Below, in pieces: positions 60,506-64,000 of a stretch of DNA of 64,000 bases (within the stretch, counting starts at the first letter, position 1; every line of letters begins with the position of its first letter). The notes under the pieces are model-generated. The model ran no database searches and was not told where the DNA came from. It was given only the letters and a program-made list of their open reading frames with translations. Source of the DNA: Rhodospirillales bacterium (GTDB lineage Bacteria; Pseudomonadota; Alphaproteobacteria; Micavibrionales; UBA1664); the NCBI GenBank assembly GCA_023898805.1, contig CP060260.1, positions 1,674,001 to 1,738,000 of the forward strand, in the 5' to 3' direction. The translations under genes were made by a program, and so were the position numbers.

Positions 60506-60825
60506 TGCTGCCGCAAGGCCTGATCGACCTGTTTCATCACGCTCCGGCGTTCCGCGCCGGAGTGTTTTTTTGCCTCGGCCTGTGTCTGGGCAGTTTTGCG
60601 ACCGCTCTGGTTTACCGCCTGCCGCGTGGCCTCAACTGGACCACCGAACGCTCGCGCTGCCCGTCCTGCGGCCACGCGCTGGGCGTGCCCGACCTTGTGC
60701 CGGTCTTTTCATGGCTGTTTTTACGCGGGCGCTGCCGCCATTGCGGCACGCGCATCCCCGCGCGCTACCCGCTGATCGAGCTGGGGTTTGGCGTGTTTGT
60801 CGCCCTGATCGGATGGATGATATAA
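60505..60825 (+). CDS. Stand-alone prepilin peptidase N-terminal domain protein
   Basis: The 106-residue protein has a first helix (GVFFCLGLCLGSFATALVYRLPRGL), the C-x2-C-x21-C-x2-C zinc-type cluster (RCPSCG...RCRHCG) and a final helix (PLIELGFGVFVAL). This is the A24 N-terminal (methylase-associated) domain of PilD-like enzymes, but the catalytic aspartate-bearing peptidase domain is absent and a terminator follows. It may be a truncated or regulatory form. Confidence 0.85.
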   Translation: MLPQGLIDLFHHAPAFRAGVFFCLGLCLGSFATALVYRLPRGLNWTTERSRCPSCGHALGVPDLVPVFSWLFLRGRCRHCGTRIPARYPLIELGFGVFVALIGWMI

Positions 60826-60828
60826 AAA

Positions 60829-60853
60829 CGGAGCCTTTCGGCTCCGCTTTTTT
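60829..60853 (+). terminator. Rho-independent terminator after the prepilin-peptidase-like gene
   Basis: Stem CGGAGCC/GGCTCCG with loop TTTC, followed by C and six Ts. Preceding As make it usable for the convergent slipin gene as well. Confidence 0.88.
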
Positions 60854-60857
60854 ACCT

Positions 60858-61601
60858 TCAGGCTTTTTTCGCCATCATCGCGCTGACCAGATCGGGCAGC
60901 GGCATGACGATGGTGTTGGTTTTGTCGCCCGCAATGTCGGTCAGCGCCGAAAGATAGCGCAGCTGCATCGATTCCGGACGCTGCGCCAGAATGGTCGCGG
61001 CCTCGTCCAGTTGCTTGGCGGCCTGCAATTCGCCTTCCGCGTTGATGATCTTGGCGCGGCGTTCGCGCTCGGCCTCGGCCTGCCGGGCGATGGCGCGGAT
61101 CATGCTGGGGTCGATGTCGACATGCTTGATCGCGACCTGCGTGACCTTGACGCCCCAGCCCTCGGTGGTGGTGTCGAGGATGCCCTGAAGGTCGGCGTTC
61201 AATTGGTCGCGGTTGGAAAGCATGTCGTCCAGTTCGTGCTTGCCAAGGATCGAGCGCAGGGTCGTCTGCGCGACTTCCGACGTCGCCTGCATGAAATCCT
61301 CGACCTTGATGATCGCCGATGACGGATCGACCACGCGGTAATACACGACCGCCGACACGCGCACCGATACGTTATCCTTGGAAATTACATCCTGGCTGGG
61401 CACGTCCTGCGTGCGCACGCGGATATCGACACGCACCATGCTTTGAATAAAGGGAATCAGAATGATTAGGCCGGGGCCGGCGGTATGCGTATATCGGCCC
61501 AGCGTAAAGATTACCGCGCGCTCGTATTCGCGCATGATGCGCACCGACGTCGCGACGAACAGCGCCAGCGCGAAAAGGATGATGATGAACAGCTGAATCA
61601 T
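60858..61601 (-). CDS. Slipin (SPFH/band 7 family protein)
   Basis: The 247-residue protein has an N-terminal membrane helix, the SPFH core YERAVIFTLGRYTHTAGPGL, VRTQDVPSQDVISKDNVSVRV, and a C-terminal coiled-coil rich in Ala/Glu (QAEAERERRAKIINAEGELQ). Slipins organise membrane microdomains and are often paired with NfeD, as here: the next gene upstream is nfeD-like and the two overlap by four bases. Confidence 0.92.
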   Translation of the reverse strand: MIQLFIIILFALALFVATSVRIMREYERAVIFTLGRYTHTAGPGLIILIPFIQSMVRVDIRVRTQDVPSQDVISKDNVSVRVSAVVYYRVVDPSSAIIKVEDFMQATSEVAQTTLRSILGKHELDDMLSNRDQLNADLQGILDTTTEGWGVKVTQVAIKHVDIDPSMIRAIARQAEAERERRAKIINAEGELQAAKQLDEAATILAQRPESMQLRYLSALTDIAGDKTNTIVMPLPDLVSAMMAKKA

Positions 61602-62056
61602 GATTTGGTTCCTGCCTCTTTTTCAACGATTAACACCAGATGGTCGCGCGAAAGAATCCGCACCGCGTCGCCGGAGGCAAGTGCATCGGCGCTGGCCGCC
61701 GCCCATTCCTCGCCCTCCACATGCACGCGCCCGCGCCCGTCTTCCCACGAAATCACGCGCGCCGACATGCCGGGCAGGGTTTCCGATCCGGCGAACAGTC
61801 GCACGCGCAATGACTTCCATGTGAAATACAGGCTGATTTTCAAAACCACCAGCCCGATCAGCCCCAGCGCCACCAGCGTGGGAATATCGACTTCCATGCC
61901 ATAGATGCTGCGCGCGTCATAAGCCATGACCAGCGCCGCGATGAACGAAGCCGCACCGCCCAGCCCAAGTATGCCGAAGGACGGCACGAACGCCTCCAGC
62001 CCCATCAGGGCAAGGCCCATGATCAAAAGCACGACAATGGTCAGGTCTGCGGACAT
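61598..62056 (-). CDS. Short NfeD-like protein
   Basis: The 152-residue protein has three or four helices (LTIVVLLIMGLALMGLEAFVPS, ILGLGGAASFIAALV) and a C-terminal OB fold (VISWEDGRGRVHVEGEEW). This is the short NfeD form lacking the ClpP-like protease, normally paired with slipin. The start at 62056 is used. The stop overlaps the slipin gene (ATGA). Confidence 0.88.
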   Translation of the reverse strand: MSADLTIVVLLIMGLALMGLEAFVPSFGILGLGGAASFIAALVMAYDARSIYGMEVDIPTLVALGLIGLVVLKISLYFTWKSLRVRLFAGSETLPGMSARVISWEDGRGRVHVEGEEWAAASADALASGDAVRILSRDHLVLIVEKEAGTKS

Positions 62057-62066
62057 GACGACCACT

Positions 62067-63155
62067 TTAACCCGCCGCCAGCCGCGCGGCAACCGCGTCG
62101 CCCATCGCGGCGGTGGTGACGGGGCTTGTGCCCGGCGCGGCGATGTCCTGCGTCCGGATGCCGTCGGCCAGCGTGCGCTTGACCGCGTTTTCGACCCGGT
62201 CCGCGCTTGCGCCGTCGCCCAGCGAATAACGCAGCGCCATGGCCAGCGACAGAATCATCGCCAACGGGTTGGCCTTGTTCTGGCCCGCGATATCGGGGGC
62301 CGATCCGTGCACGGGTTCGTACAAAGCCGCCCGCCGTCCCGTTTCGTCCGCGGCACCCAAAGAGGCCGAGGGCAACATGCCGAGCGAACCGGTCAGCATC
62401 GCCGCCTCGTCCGAAAGAATGTCGCCGAACAGATTGTCGGTGACGATGACGTCGAACTGCGAAGGGTTGCGCAGCAATTGCATCGCGCAGTTATCGGCAT
62501 ACATGTGGGAAAGCGCGATGTCGGCATATCCTTCTTCATGCAGGGCGGTGACGTCCTCGCGCCACATCAGGCCGGATTCCATGACGTTGGATTTTTCGAC
62601 CGAGCACACCCTGCGCCCGCGCGCCCGCGCCAAGTCGAAGGCGATTTTGGCCACGCGCCGGACCTCGGCGGTGGTGTAGACCTGCGTATTGACGCCGCGG
62701 CGCTGGCCATTGCCTAAATCCGTAATCCCGCGCGGTTGTCCGAAATACACCCCGCCCGTCAGCTCCCGCACGATCAGGATGTCGAGCCCGCGCACGATTT
62801 CCGGTTTGAGCGTCGAGGCATCGATCAATGCGTCGAACACGATGGCCGGGCGCAGATTGGCGAACAGGTCGAGTTCCTTGCGCAGCCCCAGCAACCCGGC
62901 TTCGGGGCGTTTGTCATACGCCGCGCCCGCCCATTTCAGCCCGCCGACGCAGGCCAGCAGCACCGCGTCTGCCGTGTGGCACGCTTCCAGCGTGTCGGCG
63001 GGCAGGGGCGTGCCGGCGGCGTCGATCGCCGCGCCTCCCACGGGCTTTTCGGTATAGGTGATGCCAAGCCCCAGCGCGTCGATGATCTTGACCGCCTCGC
63101 GCATCACTTCGGGGCCGATCCCGTCGCCGGGCAGTAAGACAAAATGCTTGGTCAT
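62067..63155 (-). CDS. leuB: 3-isopropylmalate dehydrogenase
   Basis: LeuB (362 residues) oxidatively decarboxylates 3-isopropylmalate in leucine synthesis. LLPGDGIGPEVM begins the protein; RELTGGVYFGQPRG, YADNCAMQLLRNPSQFDVIVTDNLFGDILSDEA, in parts, and PVHGSAPDIAGQNKANPLA are family blocks. It overlaps leuD by four bases. Confidence 0.97.
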   Translation of the reverse strand: MTKHFVLLPGDGIGPEVMREAVKIIDALGLGITYTEKPVGGAAIDAAGTPLPADTLEACHTADAVLLACVGGLKWAGAAYDKRPEAGLLGLRKELDLFANLRPAIVFDALIDASTLKPEIVRGLDILIVRELTGGVYFGQPRGITDLGNGQRRGVNTQVYTTAEVRRVAKIAFDLARARGRRVCSVEKSNVMESGLMWREDVTALHEEGYADIALSHMYADNCAMQLLRNPSQFDVIVTDNLFGDILSDEAAMLTGSLGMLPSASLGAADETGRRAALYEPVHGSAPDIAGQNKANPLAMILSLAMALRYSLGDGASADRVENAVKRTLADGIRTQDIAAPGTSPVTTAAMGDAVAARLAAG

Positions 63156-63760
63156 GCGAAGTTCCAGGGTTGGTTTTTCCTGAGATTGGATTCATACGCG
63201 GCGATATCGCTCTCGTGTTCAAGCGTCAGGCCGATATCGTCAAGGCCGTTGAGCAGGCAATGCCGCCGGAACGGGTCGATTTCAAAGGAAAAGACAAGAT
63301 TGCCCGCGCGCACTTCCTGTTTTTCAAGGTCCACGGCGACGGCCTGGTCCGGGTAATCGGTTGCGCGCTGCATCAGCGCCTGTACCTGCTCGCGCGGCAG
63401 GACCACGGGGCACATGCCGTTTTTGAACGCATTGCCATGGAAAATATCGGCGAAGGATGGCGCGATGACGCAGCGTATGCCGAAATCGGCCAGCGCCCAC
63501 GGCGCGTGCTCGCGGCTCGACCCGCAGCCGAAATTGTCATCCGCGATTAAAATCTGTGCGTTCCGGTAGGCGGGCTTGTTCAAAACGAAATCCGGTTTTT
63601 CCGCCCCGTCGGCCTCGTACCGCATTTCGCTGAACAAGTGCTTGCCCAGCCCGGTGCGCTTGATCGTGCGCAAAAACTGCTTGGGGATGATCATGTCGGT
63701 ATCGACATTGACCATCGGCATGGGCGCCGCCACGGCGTTTAGGGATTTAAACGGCTGCAT
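63152..63760 (-). CDS. leuD: 3-isopropylmalate dehydratase small subunit
   Basis: LeuD (202 residues) with LeuC isomerises 2- to 3-isopropylmalate. NVDTDMIIPKQFLRTI, the aconitase swivel motif ILIADDNFGCGSSREHAPWAL and FADIFHGNAFKNGM are typical. The leuC gene is not in the window. The start at 63760 overlaps the upstream HD-GYP gene by 14 bases. Confidence 0.97.
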   Translation of the reverse strand: MQPFKSLNAVAAPMPMVNVDTDMIIPKQFLRTIKRTGLGKHLFSEMRYEADGAEKPDFVLNKPAYRNAQILIADDNFGCGSSREHAPWALADFGIRCVIAPSFADIFHGNAFKNGMCPVVLPREQVQALMQRATDYPDQAVAVDLEKQEVRAGNLVFSFEIDPFRRHCLLNGLDDIGLTLEHESDIAAYESNLRKNQPWNFA

Positions 63761-64000
63761 GATTTTTAACCACGTTTTTTATTTTGCTGAAAATCGCCAG
63801 TATCTCCGCATCGAACTGCCCCGACTTTTCAACGCGCATCCGGTTCAGGACGCCATTGGGGCTAAGGTCGCGTTCACCGAAATGCGGCCGCCAGGCCGAA
63901 TATCCGTCGAACGCGTCGCACACGCACAGCATCCGCGCCTCAAGCGACAGCTCGTCGCCTTTCATGCCCAGAAAGCCGCTGCCGTCCATCGCCTCGTGAT
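63747..64000 (-). CDS. HD-GYP domain phosphodiesterase, C-terminal part (partial)
   Basis: About 84 codons run in from the right edge. HEAMDGSGFLGMKGDELSLEA is the second half of the HD-GYP signature (usually HHExxDGSGYPxGLxG, here F for Y), then MLCVCDAFDGYSAWRP and LNRMRVEKSGQFDAEIL. Such domains hydrolyse cyclic di-GMP. The catalytic HD half lies outside the window. It overlaps leuD by 14 bases. Confidence 0.85.
   Translation of the reverse strand, partial: HEAMDGSGFLGMKGDELSLEARMLCVCDAFDGYSAWRPHFGERDLSPNGVLNRMRVEKSGQFDAEILAIFSKIKNVVKNHAAV

Overview
The window is a gene-dense, high-GC bacterial chromosome segment, almost certainly from an alphaproteobacterium. This rests on an aminoglycoside-phosphotransferase-type homoserine kinase (thrB), a malic enzyme fused to a phosphotransacetylase domain, the OlsB/OlsA ornithine-lipid pair, a 17-kDa-antigen-like glycine-zipper lipoprotein, a short Rsm22-type methyltransferase, and housekeeping neighbours typical of deep Rhodospirillales or Micavibrio-like lineages. 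Placing it in a predatory Micavibrio-like group would be inference; no marker here proves it. No gene-free stretch exceeds about 300 bases.

Layout. 1-9 kb: MOSC protein, ispA-xseB, a histone-deacetylase-family amidohydrolase overlapping gmd head to head, fcl (GDP-fucose synthesis), a Pro/Ala-rich lipoprotein, then ispH-thrB-rnhA. 9-18 kb: a CheY-like receiver with a helical partner, a class A PBP, a DUF3429 membrane protein, an AEC transporter, MgtE, MaeB and tRNA-Leu. 18-27 kb: two unknown genes, lipB with an in-frame repeat insertion, serS, pcm, an M48-like membrane peptidase and yajC-secD-secF. 27-30 kb: an LPS operon (waaA-lpxK-lpxL-like).

30.3-34.9 kb is the most unusual part. Five minus-strand genes, tightly packed and partly coupled by ATGA overlaps, alternate between two families (A-B-A-B-A). 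Family A proteins are exported, carry a five-cysteine helical domain, and in two of three copies begin with a lysozyme-like muramidase domain. Family B proteins are small exported or lipid-anchored proteins with a CG...C motif. The shared domain of two A copies is about 98% identical in DNA, with silent differences only, while flanking DNA is unrelated. This resembles an array of cell-wall enzymes with partner or inhibitor proteins, and I do not recognise it as a described system.

35-48 kb: a nucleotidyltransferase, an Lrp-type regulator, Rsm22-like, pdxH, glycine-zipper lipoprotein, fabI, dienelactone hydrolase, hotdog thioesterase, a voltage-gated-type channel with a zinc ribbon, aroC, a Y-family polymerase, trmJ-like, a glycosyltransferase and rpsD. 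47-52 kb: a MacA-MacB-outer-membrane-factor efflux operon with a K+-channel-like gene attached. 52-60 kb: three tRNAs, two of which are followed by duplicated copies of their own 3' ends, then an OmpA-like envelope protein, olsB-olsA-MATE and a TPR protein with a stand-alone prepilin-peptidase N-terminal domain. 60.8-64 kb: slipin-nfeD, leuB-leuD and the end of an HD-GYP gene.
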